This document shows positions 43,658 to 52,182 of a stretch of DNA of 64,000 bases, in pieces. Source of the DNA: JBBRHQ01 sp963815645. GTDB taxonomy: Bacteria; Actinomycetota; Thermoleophilia; Solirubrobacterales; 70-9. A model generated the notes under the pieces. That model had not been told where the DNA came from and did no database searches. It saw only the letters and a list, made by a program, of their open reading frames with translations. Position numbers and translations under genes: made by a program. The stretch spans positions 620,001 to 684,000 of the forward strand of contig CAWFHL010000001.1 in the NCBI GenBank assembly GCA_963815645.1. Reading direction: 5' to 3'. Each line of letters opens with the position of its first letter. Within the stretch, counting starts at the first letter, position 1.

Positions 43658-44892
43658 GGGTCGCCCGCAGATTGCTGGGTGCGGGAATGGTGGCGACGCT
43701 GCTGCTGGTCTTCTGTGGCGCGGCGTGCGGGGCCACCGGAAGCGGCGCGGCGGCGGCTCGCCTGAAGCTGATCGGGGGCTTCGATCAGCCGGTCTTCGTC
43801 GGCGGCGCCCGCGCATATCCGAAACTGCTTTTCGTGGTCGAGCGCCCGGGCGTGATCCGGGTGATCCGCCGCGGCCGGACGCTCGATCGGCCGTTCCTCG
43901 ACATCACCAGCCTGGTCGAGAGCCAGTCCTCCGAGCGCGGCCTGCTGTCGGTCGCCTTCCCACCGGACTACCGCACCAGCCGCCGCTTCTACGTCTACTA
44001 CATCAATCACGATGGCAACATCTGCATCGACGAGTTCAGGCGCAGCCGCAGCCGCCCGACCCGGGCGCTGCGCTCCAGCAGGCGACGTGTGATCACCATT
44101 CCCCACCCGATCAATGCAAACCACAACGGCGGCCAGCTCCAGTTCCACGGCAAAGACCTGTTCATCGGCACCGGCGACGGCGGATCGGGCGGCGACCCAC
44201 CAAACAACGCCCAGAACACAGATGTGCTGCTGGGCAAGCTGCTGCGGATCGACCCGCGCCGGACCAGGGCGGGACGTCCCTACGGCGTGCCGCGCTCCAA
44301 CCCATTCGTGGGCCGGCCAGGGCGCGACGCGATCTTCAGCTACGGCCTCCGCAACCCCTACCGGTTCAGCATCCAGGTGCTGCCGGGCACCAGGCCCGAC
44401 CGGTTGGCGATCGGCGACGTCGGCCAGAGCCGCTACGAAGAGGTCGACTACCTGTCGCTTCCCGAGGCCCGCGGCGCCAACTTCGGCTGGGACGCCTGGG
44501 AAGGGTTCCAGCTCTACGACTGCGGCGGGCTGACCTGCCTCAACGACGGCACCCCGGACCCGGGGGGGACGACCAAGCCGATCTTCGCCTACGACCACAG
44601 CCAGGGCTGCGCGATCACCGGCGGATACGTGGTTCGCGACCGGGCGCTGCCCTCGCTGCGCGGCCGCTACCTCTACGGCGACTACTGCCGCGGGGAGCTG
44701 CGCAGCTTCATACCCACCGTCACCGGCGCTCGGGGAGACGCGCCGCTCGGGCTCCATGTCGACGCGCTCAGCTGCTTCGGCGAGGCCCCGGACGGGCGGG
44801 TATTCGCCTGCTCGCTCGACGGCGGCGTCTACCGGATCGCCCCGGCGGTGAGCCGACCGGCAACCACCGGGAAGGGGTCGGTCGGGCAGTAG
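43654..44892 (+). CDS. PQQ-dependent sugar dehydrogenase-like secreted protein (paralogue 3)
   Basis: 412 residues. Signal peptide near the N-terminus ending around FCGAACGATGSG, with a possible lipobox (GAAC). The blade signatures match paralogue 2 closely (GLLSVAFPPDYRTSRRFYVY, ANHNGGQLQFHGKDLFIGTG, NPFVGRPGRDAIFSYGLRNP) with a Cys-containing insertion (YDCGGLTCLND) shared with paralogue 4 (YDCGLFCPNGD). It overlaps paralogue 2 and precedes an aldehyde dehydrogenase by 49 bp. Confidence 0.87.
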   Translation: MRVARRLLGAGMVATLLLVFCGAACGATGSGAAAARLKLIGGFDQPVFVGGARAYPKLLFVVERPGVIRVIRRGRTLDRPFLDITSLVESQSSERGLLSVAFPPDYRTSRRFYVYYINHDGNICIDEFRRSRSRPTRALRSSRRRVITIPHPINANHNGGQLQFHGKDLFIGTGDGGSGGDPPNNAQNTDVLLGKLLRIDPRRTRAGRPYGVPRSNPFVGRPGRDAIFSYGLRNPYRFSIQVLPGTRPDRLAIGDVGQSRYEEVDYLSLPEARGANFGWDAWEGFQLYDCGGLTCLNDGTPDPGGTTKPIFAYDHSQGCAITGGYVVRDRALPSLRGRYLYGDYCRGELRSFIPTVTGARGDAPLGLHVDALSCFGEAPDGRVFACSLDGGVYRIAPAVSRPATTGKGSVGQ

Positions 44893-44941
44893 AGTCTGCC
44901 CTGCGGGCCAGCAGACAAGCAGCGAGCGAAGGAGAGCGACG

Positions 44942-46504
44942 GTGGAGAGCGGCACGACGACCGAGGCGAAGACGACGACCGGCGGAGCCAGCGCGAACGG
45001 AGGCGGCGGTTCGCGCAGCATCGAGGTCCAAAATCCGGCGACCGGCGAGACGATCGCCACGATCCCGGCGATCGCCCCCGAGGAGGTCGCGGCGCTGGTC
45101 GAGCGGGGCCGTGATGCTCAGCCCGGCTGGGAGGCTCTCGGTTTCGAAGGTCGCGGGAGGGTGCTGAGGCGCGCCCAGAAGTGGGTGACCCAGAACTCCG
45201 ACCGGATCATCCGCACGATCGTCAACGAAAACGGCAAGACCTTCGAGGACGCCCAGCTGGCGGAGGTCTCCTACGCCGCGGCCGCCTTTGGCTTCTGGGC
45301 GAAGAACGCTCCCAAGTATCTCGCCGACGAGAAAGTCCGCTCGAGCTCGCCGTTCGTGCTCGGCCGCAAGCTGCTCGTCCGCTACGAGCCGGTTGGCGTG
45401 GTCGGCGTGATCGGCCCTTGGAACTACCCGCTGACCAACTCCTTCGGGGACTGCATACCGGCCCTCGCCGCCGGCAACTCGGTCGTGCTGAAGCCGGCCA
45501 GCCTGACGCCGATGACCTCGCTGCTGATGGCCGAGATGCTGGCCGAGTGCGGGCTGCCCGAGAACGTCTTCCAGGTGGCGATCGGCGGCGGTGACGTGGG
45601 CAGCGAGCTGATCGACCACGTCGGCTTCGTGATGTTCACCGGCTCGACCGAGGTCGGAAAGAAGGTCGCCGAGCGGGCGGCGCGGACGCTGACTCCGGTC
45701 GGGCTCGAGCTGGGCGGCAAGGACCCGATGATCGTCTGCGCCGACGCCGACGTCGAGCGGGCGGCGAACGCCGCGGTCCACTACTCGATGCAGAACGGCG
45801 GCCAGACCTGCATCTCGATCGAGCGCGTCTACGCCGAGGCGCCGATCTACGACGAGCTGGTCGCGCGGATCGAGACCGTGATGCGCGGGCTGCGAGTCGG
45901 CGTCCCCGGTGAGGCGGGCACGATCGACGTCGGGGCGATCACCTCTCCTCCCCAGGTCGAGCTGATCGACTCACACGTCTCCGACGCGGTCGCCAAGGGC
46001 GCCCAGGTCGTGGTCGGAGGGAAGCGGCGCGAGGGCCCGGGCGACTTCTACGAGCCGACCCTGCTGGTCGATGTCGACCATTCGATGGAATGCATGACCG
46101 AGGAGACGTTCGGCCCGACCCTTCCGGTGATGAAAGTTGCCGACGCCGAGGAAGCCGTGCAGCTCGCCAACGACTCGCCCTACGGGCTGCAGGCGTCGGT
46201 CTGGACCCGCGACGTCGAAAAGGGAGAGCGGCTCGCCCGGCAGGTGGAGGCCGGCGTCTGCTGCGTCAACGACGCCCAGATCAACTACGTCGCCCTGGAG
46301 CTACCGATGGGCGGCTGGAAGAGCTCCGGCCTCGGCTCCCGCCACGGCGCGGCCGGGATCCGCAAGTACGCCAAGCAGCAGACGATCCTGGTCACTCGCT
46401 GGGGACCGAAACGCGACATGCACATGCTTCCCTACAAGGCGAAGACGACCAAGCTGCTGGGGCGCGGGATCCGCCTGCTCTACGGGCGCGGCAAGCGCGA
46501 CTGA
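44942..46504 (+). CDS. NAD(P)-dependent aldehyde dehydrogenase
   Basis: 520 residues from GTG with AAGGAG upstream. A low-complexity first 25 residues precede the domain beginning SIEVQNPATGETIATIPAIA. NAD-binding and proton-relay blocks are GVIGPWNYPLTNSFGD and FTGSTEVGKKVAERAA; the general-base Glu is in GLELGGKDPMIV; the catalytic Cys is in NGGQTCISIERVY. The C-terminal part ends PMGGWKSSGLGSRHGAAGIR. The family is that of succinic semialdehyde and related dehydrogenases; the substrate is not clear. Its position between sugar-dehydrogenase paralogues suggests a role in oxidising their products (inference). Confidence 0.9.
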   Translation: MESGTTTEAKTTTGGASANGGGGSRSIEVQNPATGETIATIPAIAPEEVAALVERGRDAQPGWEALGFEGRGRVLRRAQKWVTQNSDRIIRTIVNENGKTFEDAQLAEVSYAAAAFGFWAKNAPKYLADEKVRSSSPFVLGRKLLVRYEPVGVVGVIGPWNYPLTNSFGDCIPALAAGNSVVLKPASLTPMTSLLMAEMLAECGLPENVFQVAIGGGDVGSELIDHVGFVMFTGSTEVGKKVAERAARTLTPVGLELGGKDPMIVCADADVERAANAAVHYSMQNGGQTCISIERVYAEAPIYDELVARIETVMRGLRVGVPGEAGTIDVGAITSPPQVELIDSHVSDAVAKGAQVVVGGKRREGPGDFYEPTLLVDVDHSMECMTEETFGPTLPVMKVADAEEAVQLANDSPYGLQASVWTRDVEKGERLARQVEAGVCCVNDAQINYVALELPMGGWKSSGLGSRHGAAGIRKYAKQQTILVTRWGPKRDMHMLPYKAKTTKLLGRGIRLLYGRGKRD

Positions 46505-46662
46505 TCGCGGCAGCGGCGCGGCGGGCCGGCGAGCGCCTGCGGCAGCGGCTGCCAGCTGGCGCAATCGCAGCACTTGCGGGCGATCTCGCCGGTGCTCGGG
46601 TTGGCCCGGGGCGCATCGAGGATCGAGCCGCAGCGCGAACAGGAGGAGAGGTTGATTGGCAT
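46480..46662 (-). CDS. Possible small zinc-ribbon protein
   Basis: 60 residues from ATG 46662 (the frame is open to 46742 with a second ATG). It holds CSRCGS and CCDCAS, spaced like the two knuckles of a zinc ribbon (about 26 residues apart), followed by an Arg/Pro-rich tail. It overlaps the end of the aldehyde dehydrogenase gene by 25 bp on the opposite strand. The paired CxxC pattern is the only support; it could be a chance open frame. Confidence 0.4.
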   Translation of the reverse strand: MPINLSSCSRCGSILDAPRANPSTGEIARKCCDCASWQPLPQALAGPPRRCRDQSRLPRP

Positions 46663-47050
46663 CGCCCCGATCGTCGCCCGCCTCGGGCCCGCGGGTGTTT
46701 CGGCGCCGTGAACCGGCGGTTGCGAAGTGGTGAAGGCATCCATCACGACGACGAGCCTAGGCAGGGCCGGTAAAGGGCGGCTGAATTTCCGCCCTACTTC
46801 GGTCCGCAGACGCCGGAACCGAGCAACTCGCGCTTCCGGGGAGCGGATGAAGCACGCTCCCCGTCCCCCTTCTGCGGAAGCTCGACCTGCAGCCCTGCGT
46901 TTACGATTTGAGGTCGGCCCTGTCCAGGCAGGGACAGGCCGGGCCGGGTGGCTCGGCCGCAACCATGGCCGACTCCGGATGTTTCCTAGTGCGATCAGCC
47001 GGGTTCGGAAGGTGTCCGATTTGAAGTCGCCCGCCAAGAGAGAGCACCGT
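46663..47050. other. Intergenic region with two hairpins
   Basis: 388 bp. It contains AGGGCGG-ctgaattt-CCGCCCT (46774-46795) and GGCCCTGTCC-aggca-GGGACAGGCC (46916-46940, one bulge). A near-repeat of GATTTGAGGTCG occurs at about 46907 and as GATTTGAAGTCG near 47019. The hairpins could be a terminator for the aldehyde dehydrogenase or a leader structure for the next gene. No gene is convincing, apart from the possible upstream extension of the small zinc-ribbon frame to 46742. Confidence 0.45.
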
Positions 47051-48318
47051 ATGCGGCGCCCAGCCAGGGAGGCCGCGCGGCGCCCGGGCCGGGCGCTCCT
47101 CGCGGCGCTGCTGATCGCCGTCGCCGTGCCGGTGGCGACGGCGAGCGCCGCCGGGCATCCGCAGCGGGCCGAGGGAAGCGGCGACCCCACCTGCGGTGAT
47201 GAAGAAGATCGCCAGCTTCCACGACCCAACCTACGTAACCGGGGCGCCGGGGTTCTCCCGGGCTGCTGTTCGTCACCCAGCGGGCCGGCCAGGTCGAGGT
47301 GGTGGCGAAAGGCCACAAAAAGGCCCGTCCGTTCCTCAACATCTCAGCCAGGGTGAAGGAGACCGCGAGCGAGCAGGGCCTGCTCGGGCTGGCCTTCCCT
47401 CCCGACTACCGGAAGAGCGGGCGCTTCTACGTCCAGTACACCGACGCGAACGACGACCTTCAGATCGACGAGTACCGCCGCTCGACCCCTACCTTCGCCC
47501 GCGCCTCCTCCCGGCGCCCGGTGCTCACGGCTCCCGAGCCCGAGGGCTACACCAACCACAACGGCGGCCAGCTCCAGTTCCGGGGCAAGCTGCCTCTACA
47601 GCGGGATCGGGGACGGGATGGACCCCGGGGACCTGTTCAACTACGCCCAGAGCGTCGACAACCTGCGGGGGAAGATCATCCGCATCGACCCGAGGCCGGG
47701 CCCGGGGAAGGCCCTACCGGATCCCGCCGGGCAACCCCTTCGTCGGGCGCCCCGGGCGCGATGAGATATTCAGCTACGGGCTGCGCAACCCGTACCGCTT
47801 CTCCTTCCAGACCGGTGAAGGGGGGCCCGGACCGGATCCTGATCGGCGACGTCGGCGAGAACCGCTACGAGGAGATCGACTACGAGAAGCTGCCCCGGGC
47901 CTGGGGCGGCAACTTCGGCTGGGACGCCTTCGAGGGCGATCGGCCCTATGACTGCGGCCTCTTCTGCCCGAACGGCGACACGCCCGACCCGGGCAACACC
48001 CTGAAGCCCGTCCTCACCTATCCCCACGGACCCCGCTGCGCGGTGATCGGCGGCTACGTGGTCCGCGACCCGGCGCTGAAGCGGCTCCGCGGGCGTTACC
48101 TCTACAGCGATTACTGCGGCGGGCGGATTCGCAGCTTCAAGCCGCGTCTCAGCGGTGCCGTGGATCAGCGCTCGACCGGCGTCAGGATCCCGCCGGGTCG
48201 CTTCGGCGGGCTGATGACCTCATTCGGCGAGGACACCGAGCACCACATCTACGCGGTGACCACGAACGGGCCCGTCTACCGGCTCGTCCCGCCTCGCTCG
48301 ACTAAGAAGCACCGCTGA
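47051..48318 (+). pseudogene. PQQ-dependent sugar dehydrogenase-like protein (paralogue 4), about five frame breaks as read
   Basis: About 420 residues if bridged. The ATG at 47051 starts an Arg-rich signal peptide (ALLAALLIAVAVPVATASAA). Breaks near 47195, 47260, 47590, 47710 and 47820 alternate between frames, but the coding continues: MKKIASFHDPTYVTGAPGF, LFVTQRAGQVEVVAKGHKKA, GLLGLAFPPDYRKSGRFYVQ, YTNHNGGQLQFRGKL, NPFVGRPGRDEIFSYGLRNP and FGEDTEHHIYAVTTNGP. All blade signatures of the family are present. The density of breaks is the highest in the window. It could be a true pseudogene or a poorly polished stretch. Confidence 0.8.
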
Positions 48319-48369
48319 GCGGCGTGCCGGTGGCACGGGGCAAGGCGGCGCTTCGCTAAATTAGGCCAA

Positions 48370-48471
48370 CCATCAAGAGCGATCGAGGGACCCGGCCCGT
48401 TGACATCGCAGCAACCGGCCCGAATTCCGTGCCCAGCGTGCGGGTGGCGGTGCTACAGCCGGGATCGATGG
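48370..48471 (+). promoter_or_regulatory. SAM-I (S-box) riboswitch
   Basis: The 5' landmark ATCAAGAG is followed by GATCGAGGGACCCGGCCC, then GACATCGCAGCAACCGG, a variable arm and GGTGCTACAGCC. The P1 helix closes CCATC (48370-48374) with GATGG (48467-48471). These are the conserved S-box elements AUCAAGAG, GAGGGA-GGCCC, GCAACC and GGUGC-A. It lies 49 bp upstream of the methionine synthase start. No T-rich terminator is visible, so control may be at translation or by a GC-rich hairpin. Confidence 0.88.
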
Positions 48472-48519
48472 AGGCAAGCTTGAGAATCCCGAACAGCGAA
48501 TCGCAGAGCAGGGGCCGAG

Positions 48520-49608
48520 ATGGCTGAGCGAGACTTCCTCGCAGCAGCTCGCGAGCGGGTGATCGTCTTCGACGGCGGCATGGGCGCGACCCTGGAGCAG
48601 TTCGACCTCACCGAGGCCGACTACGGGGGCCTCCAGGGCAAATGCCACGAGGCGCTCGTGCTCAACCGGCCCGACGTGATCGAGGGGGTCCATTCCTCGA
48701 TGCTGGAGGCCGGCGCCGAGGTGGTCGAGACCGACACCTTCCAGGGAAGCCGGATCAAGCTCGACGAATGGGGGCTCGGCGAGGAGACCCCGGAGATCAA
48801 CCGCAGGGCTGCGGAGATCGCCCGTGAGGCGGCGGGACCGGAGCGCTTCGTCGCGGGGTCGATCGGCCCCACCGGATTCCTGCCCGCCTCCGATGACCCC
48901 ACGCTCGGGGAGATCTCCTTCGGTCGCCTGGTCGAAGTGTTCACCGAGCAGGCCACCGGCCTGCTCGAGGGGGGCGCCGACCTGATCATCATCGAGACGG
49001 CCCAGGACATCCTCGAGGTGAAGGCGGCGATCTTCGGCACCCGCGAGGCGTTCAAGGCAACCGGGCGAGCGGTGCCGATCCAGACCAGCGTCTCGCTGCT
49101 GCCGCAGGGCGGCAAAATGCTGCTGGGTACGGACATCGCCGCCGTCCTAACCACCTTGGCGGCGCTCGACGTCGACGTGATCGGGCTCAACTGCTCGACC
49201 GGACCCGAGGACATGCGGGACGCGATCCGTTTCCTGGGCGAGCGCTCGCCGCTGCCGGTCCACTGCATTCCCAACGCCGGCCTGCCGCTCCAGGGGCCCG
49301 ACGGGGAGACGATCTTCCCCGAGAAACCCGAGCCGCTGGCGGCGACGCTGGGTGAGTTCGTCGAACGGTACGGGGTGGGGATCGTCGGAGGCTGCTGCGG
49401 CACGACCCCGGAGCACATCGCAGCGATCGGCGAGCGGGTAGGCGGACGCGTCCCAGATCCGAGGCCGGCGCGGGAGCCTGTCGGAGATCTCCTCGATGAT
49501 GACCTCGACCCCGCTGGTTCAGGAGCCGCGGCCGACCCTGGTCGGAGAGAGGGTCAACTCACAGGGCTCCCGCAAGGCCAAGGAGCTGCTGCTCGCCGAC
49601 GACTATGA
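48520..49608 (+). CDS. metH: Methionine synthase, homocysteine-binding module (N-terminal part of metH)
   Basis: 362 residues as read. Homocysteine methyltransferase domain: FDGGMGATLEQFDLTEADYG, ETDTFQGSRIKLDEWGL, the zinc cysteines in GLNCSTGPEDM and VGGCCGTTPEHIAAIG. In related organisms this module is fused to the pterin-binding, B12 and reactivation modules. Here the frame diverges near 49470-49495, after RVPDPRPAREP, and the last roughly 40 residues read as junk (LLDDDLDPAGSGAAADP). A one-base correction there would join it to the next frame at SSMMTSTPLVQEPRPTLVGE. So this is probably the first third of a single MetH of about 1215 residues. Confidence 0.88.
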   Translation: MAERDFLAAARERVIVFDGGMGATLEQFDLTEADYGGLQGKCHEALVLNRPDVIEGVHSSMLEAGAEVVETDTFQGSRIKLDEWGLGEETPEINRRAAEIAREAAGPERFVAGSIGPTGFLPASDDPTLGEISFGRLVEVFTEQATGLLEGGADLIIIETAQDILEVKAAIFGTREAFKATGRAVPIQTSVSLLPQGGKMLLGTDIAAVLTTLAALDVDVIGLNCSTGPEDMRDAIRFLGERSPLPVHCIPNAGLPLQGPDGETIFPEKPEPLAATLGEFVERYGVGIVGGCCGTTPEHIAAIGERVGGRVPDPRPAREPVGDLLDDDLDPAGSGAAADPGRREGQLTGLPQGQGAAARRRL

Positions 49609-52168
49609 CGGCCTCGTCCAGGTCGCCGAGGACCAGGTCAACGGCGGGGCGCACGTCCTCGATGTCTGCGTCGCCCTGACCGAGCGATCCGACGAGGACG
49701 AGCAGATGCGCCAGGTGGTCGAGCGGGTCTCCCTGACCCAGCCGGCGCCGATCCAGGTCGACTCGACCGAGCCCGAGGTACTACGCATGGCGCTGGAGCA
49801 GATCCCAGGCCGGGCGATCGTCAACTCGATCAACCTCGAGGCGGGCCGCGACAAGGCCGACGTCGTCGTGCCGCTGGCGAAGGCCCACGGGGCGGCGCTG
49901 ATCGCGCTGGTGATAGACGAAGTCGGAATGGCGAAGACGGCCGAGCGCAAGGTCGAAATCGCGAAGCGGATCCGCGACCTGGCCTGCGGGGAGCACGGCC
50001 TTGATCCCGAGGCGCTGATCTTCGACGCCCTTACCTTTACCCTGACCACCGGGGATGACGAGTGGAAGCCCTCGGCGGTGGAGACGATCGAGGGGATCCG
50101 GAGGATCAAGGCGGAGCTGCCGGGGGTGAAGACCTCGCTCGGCGTCTCCAATGTCTCCTTCGGCGTCTCCCCCCCGGCCCGCGCGGTGCTCAACTCGGTC
50201 TTCCTTCATCACTGCGTCGAGGCGGGCCTCGACCTGGCGATGGTCAACCCCAATCACATCACCCCCTACGGTGAGATCCCCGATGCCGAGCGGGAGCTGA
50301 CCGACGAACTGGTCTTCAATCGCTCCGACGACGCGCTGGAGCGGTTCATCGCACACTTCGAGTCGAAGGGCCCCGAGGAGGCCGACGAGGGCGAGGACCC
50401 GACCGAGGGCATGGAGCCCGAGGAGGCGCTCCACTGGCACATCCTGCGGCGCAAGAAGGACGGGGTCGAGGACTGGATCGATCAATCCGTGGAGAAGATC
50501 GGCGCCGTCCCGACCCTCAACCAGGTGCTGCTCCCCGCGATGAAGGAGGTCGGCGACAAGTTCGGCGCCGGCGAGCTGATCCTGCCCTTCGTGCTGCAGT
50601 CGGCCGAGGTGATGAAGAGGGCGGTGGCCCGGCTCGAAAACTACCTCGACCGGATCGAGGGACACACCAAGGGCAAGGTGGTGATCGCCACCGTCTTCGG
50701 CGATGTCCACGACATCGGCAAGTCGCTGGTCAACACGATTCTCACCAACAACGGATACACGGTGATCGACCTCGGCAAGCAGGTGCCGGTGGAGACGATC
50801 ATCGACGCTGCAGTCTCAAACGAGGCCGACGCGATCGGCCTCTCGGCGTTGCTCGTCTCGACCTCGAAGCAGATGCCGACCTGCATCGGCGAGCTGCATT
50901 CCCGCGGGCTCACCTTTCCGGTGCTGATCGGGGGCGCCGCGATCAACCGTGACTTCGGCCGCCGGGCGCTCTACCCCGGGGGCAAGGAATCCGACGAGGT
51001 CTACGAGCCGGGGGTCTTCTACTGCAAGGACGCCTTCGCCGGGCTCGACACGATGGACGCCCTGATCGAGGGCGAGGCCCGGGATGCCCTGGTCGAGCGG
51101 ATCCGGGCCGAGGCTAAGACCCTGCGCGAGAAGCCGGAGGTGAGGGACGACGCGCCGCCGGTCACCGACGACAGCGTCCGCTCCGCCGCCCGCACCGACG
51201 TGCCGGTTCCCGAGCCCCCGTTCTGGGGAGCGCGGGAGGTCGAGGTCGACTTCGACCAGGTCTTCCCCCACCTCGATCGCCACGTGCTGTTCAAGCTGCA
51301 CTGGGGCGGCCGGGGCAAGAAAGGCGAGGAGTGGCGGAAGATCGTCGAGGGGGACGGCGAGGAGGAGGGCTTCGCGCCGCGCCTGGAGCGGATGTGGCGC
51401 CAGCAGGACTACCTGCATCCGCGGGCCAAGCTCGGCTACTTCCCCTGCAACGCCGACGGCAACGAGCTGGTCATCTACGACCCCGAGAATCCGCAGGCCG
51501 AGCTGGAGCGCCTGGTATTTCCCCGCCAGCCGAAGCACGACCGCATCTGCCTCACAGACTTCTTTAAGCCTCTCGAACAACAGCCCGACGCCTCCTCCCA
51601 GGGAGCGTCAGCGACCGGTGATCCGCCCTCCGGGCGGATTCGTCCGGGGGCGTCGGGGCCCGAACGGGACGTCGTAGCGTTGCAGGGGGTCACCGTTGGG
51701 CCCGAGGTGACCGAGTTGATGGAGAAGCTCGAGTCCGACGGGGAGTTCGCCGAGCAGCTCTACGTCCACGGGCTCGGGGTGCAGTCTGCCGAGGGCCTGG
51801 CCGAGTGGCTCCACTCGGAGGCTCGCGGGGAGCTGGGGATCGCCCAAAGCCAGGGAAGGCGCTATTCCTGGGGCTACCCCGCCTGCCCCGATCAATCCGA
51901 GCACGAGAAGGTCTGGCGCCTGCTCGGCCTGGAGGAGATCGGGATGAGCCTCTCCGACGGCTACGCCGTGATGCCCGAGCAGTCGACGGTGGCAATCATC
52001 GCCCACCATCCGCAGGCGGTCTACTTCGGGATGAAGTCGGGATTCATCCCGGAGGACGGCTCACCCGATGATGTGATCGCCGGCACCGATCGCGGCGCCG
52101 GCCTGCCTCCCGAGGGGGAGCCGGCCGAGGGCGAGTCCGAAGAGGACACGGTCACCGCCGACGCCTGA
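49496..52168 (+). CDS. metH: Methionine synthase, folate, B12-binding and reactivation modules (metH)
   Basis: 890 residues. The pterin-binding domain starts at RPTLVGERVNSQGSRKAKEL (about 12). The B12 cap and Rossmann region has the lower-axial histidine in FGDVHDIGKSLVNTILTNNG (about 403) with SALLVSTSKQMP and VLIGGAAINRDF. The AdoMet activation domain has CLTDFFKPL, the late YPACPDQSEHEKVWRLLG and SDGYAVMPEQS. Between DFFKPLEQQ and DVVALQGVTVG, where homologues have a short loop, there is a 30-residue insertion encoded by the palindromic repeat at 51576-51663. The overlap of 112 bp with the previous frame is most simply a consensus error joining one gene. If real, it would be a split metH translated by reinitiation. 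Confidence 0.92.
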   Translation: MMTSTPLVQEPRPTLVGERVNSQGSRKAKELLLADDYDGLVQVAEDQVNGGAHVLDVCVALTERSDEDEQMRQVVERVSLTQPAPIQVDSTEPEVLRMALEQIPGRAIVNSINLEAGRDKADVVVPLAKAHGAALIALVIDEVGMAKTAERKVEIAKRIRDLACGEHGLDPEALIFDALTFTLTTGDDEWKPSAVETIEGIRRIKAELPGVKTSLGVSNVSFGVSPPARAVLNSVFLHHCVEAGLDLAMVNPNHITPYGEIPDAERELTDELVFNRSDDALERFIAHFESKGPEEADEGEDPTEGMEPEEALHWHILRRKKDGVEDWIDQSVEKIGAVPTLNQVLLPAMKEVGDKFGAGELILPFVLQSAEVMKRAVARLENYLDRIEGHTKGKVVIATVFGDVHDIGKSLVNTILTNNGYTVIDLGKQVPVETIIDAAVSNEADAIGLSALLVSTSKQMPTCIGELHSRGLTFPVLIGGAAINRDFGRRALYPGGKESDEVYEPGVFYCKDAFAGLDTMDALIEGEARDALVERIRAEAKTLREKPEVRDDAPPVTDDSVRSAARTDVPVPEPPFWGAREVEVDFDQVFPHLDRHVLFKLHWGGRGKKGEEWRKIVEGDGEEEGFAPRLERMWRQQDYLHPRAKLGYFPCNADGNELVIYDPENPQAELERLVFPRQPKHDRICLTDFFKPLEQQPDASSQGASATGDPPSGRIRPGASGPERDVVALQGVTVGPEVTELMEKLESDGEFAEQLYVHGLGVQSAEGLAEWLHSEARGELGIAQSQGRRYSWGYPACPDQSEHEKVWRLLGLEEIGMSLSDGYAVMPEQSTVAIIAHHPQAVYFGMKSGFIPEDGSPDDVIAGTDRGAGLPPEGEPAEGESEEDTVTADA
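51576..51663 (+). repeat. Palindromic coding repeat inserted in metH (copy B)
   Basis: Aligns without gaps to 9001-9088 in the MoxR gene. The outer stem is 12 bp (CCCGACGCC with GGCGTCGGG plus three further pairs), and the inner hairpin is ATCCGCCC-tcc-GGGCGGAT (51621-51639). Compared with copy A, three inner pairs and one outer pair are replaced by complementary pairs, and the remaining arms are nearly identical. It is read in the same frame as copy A, giving the shared peptide pattern QGAxATxDP...IRPGASG. It falls in the linker between two conserved MetH activation-domain segments. Confidence 0.85.
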
Positions 52169-52182
52169 TCGCTGAAGACGGG

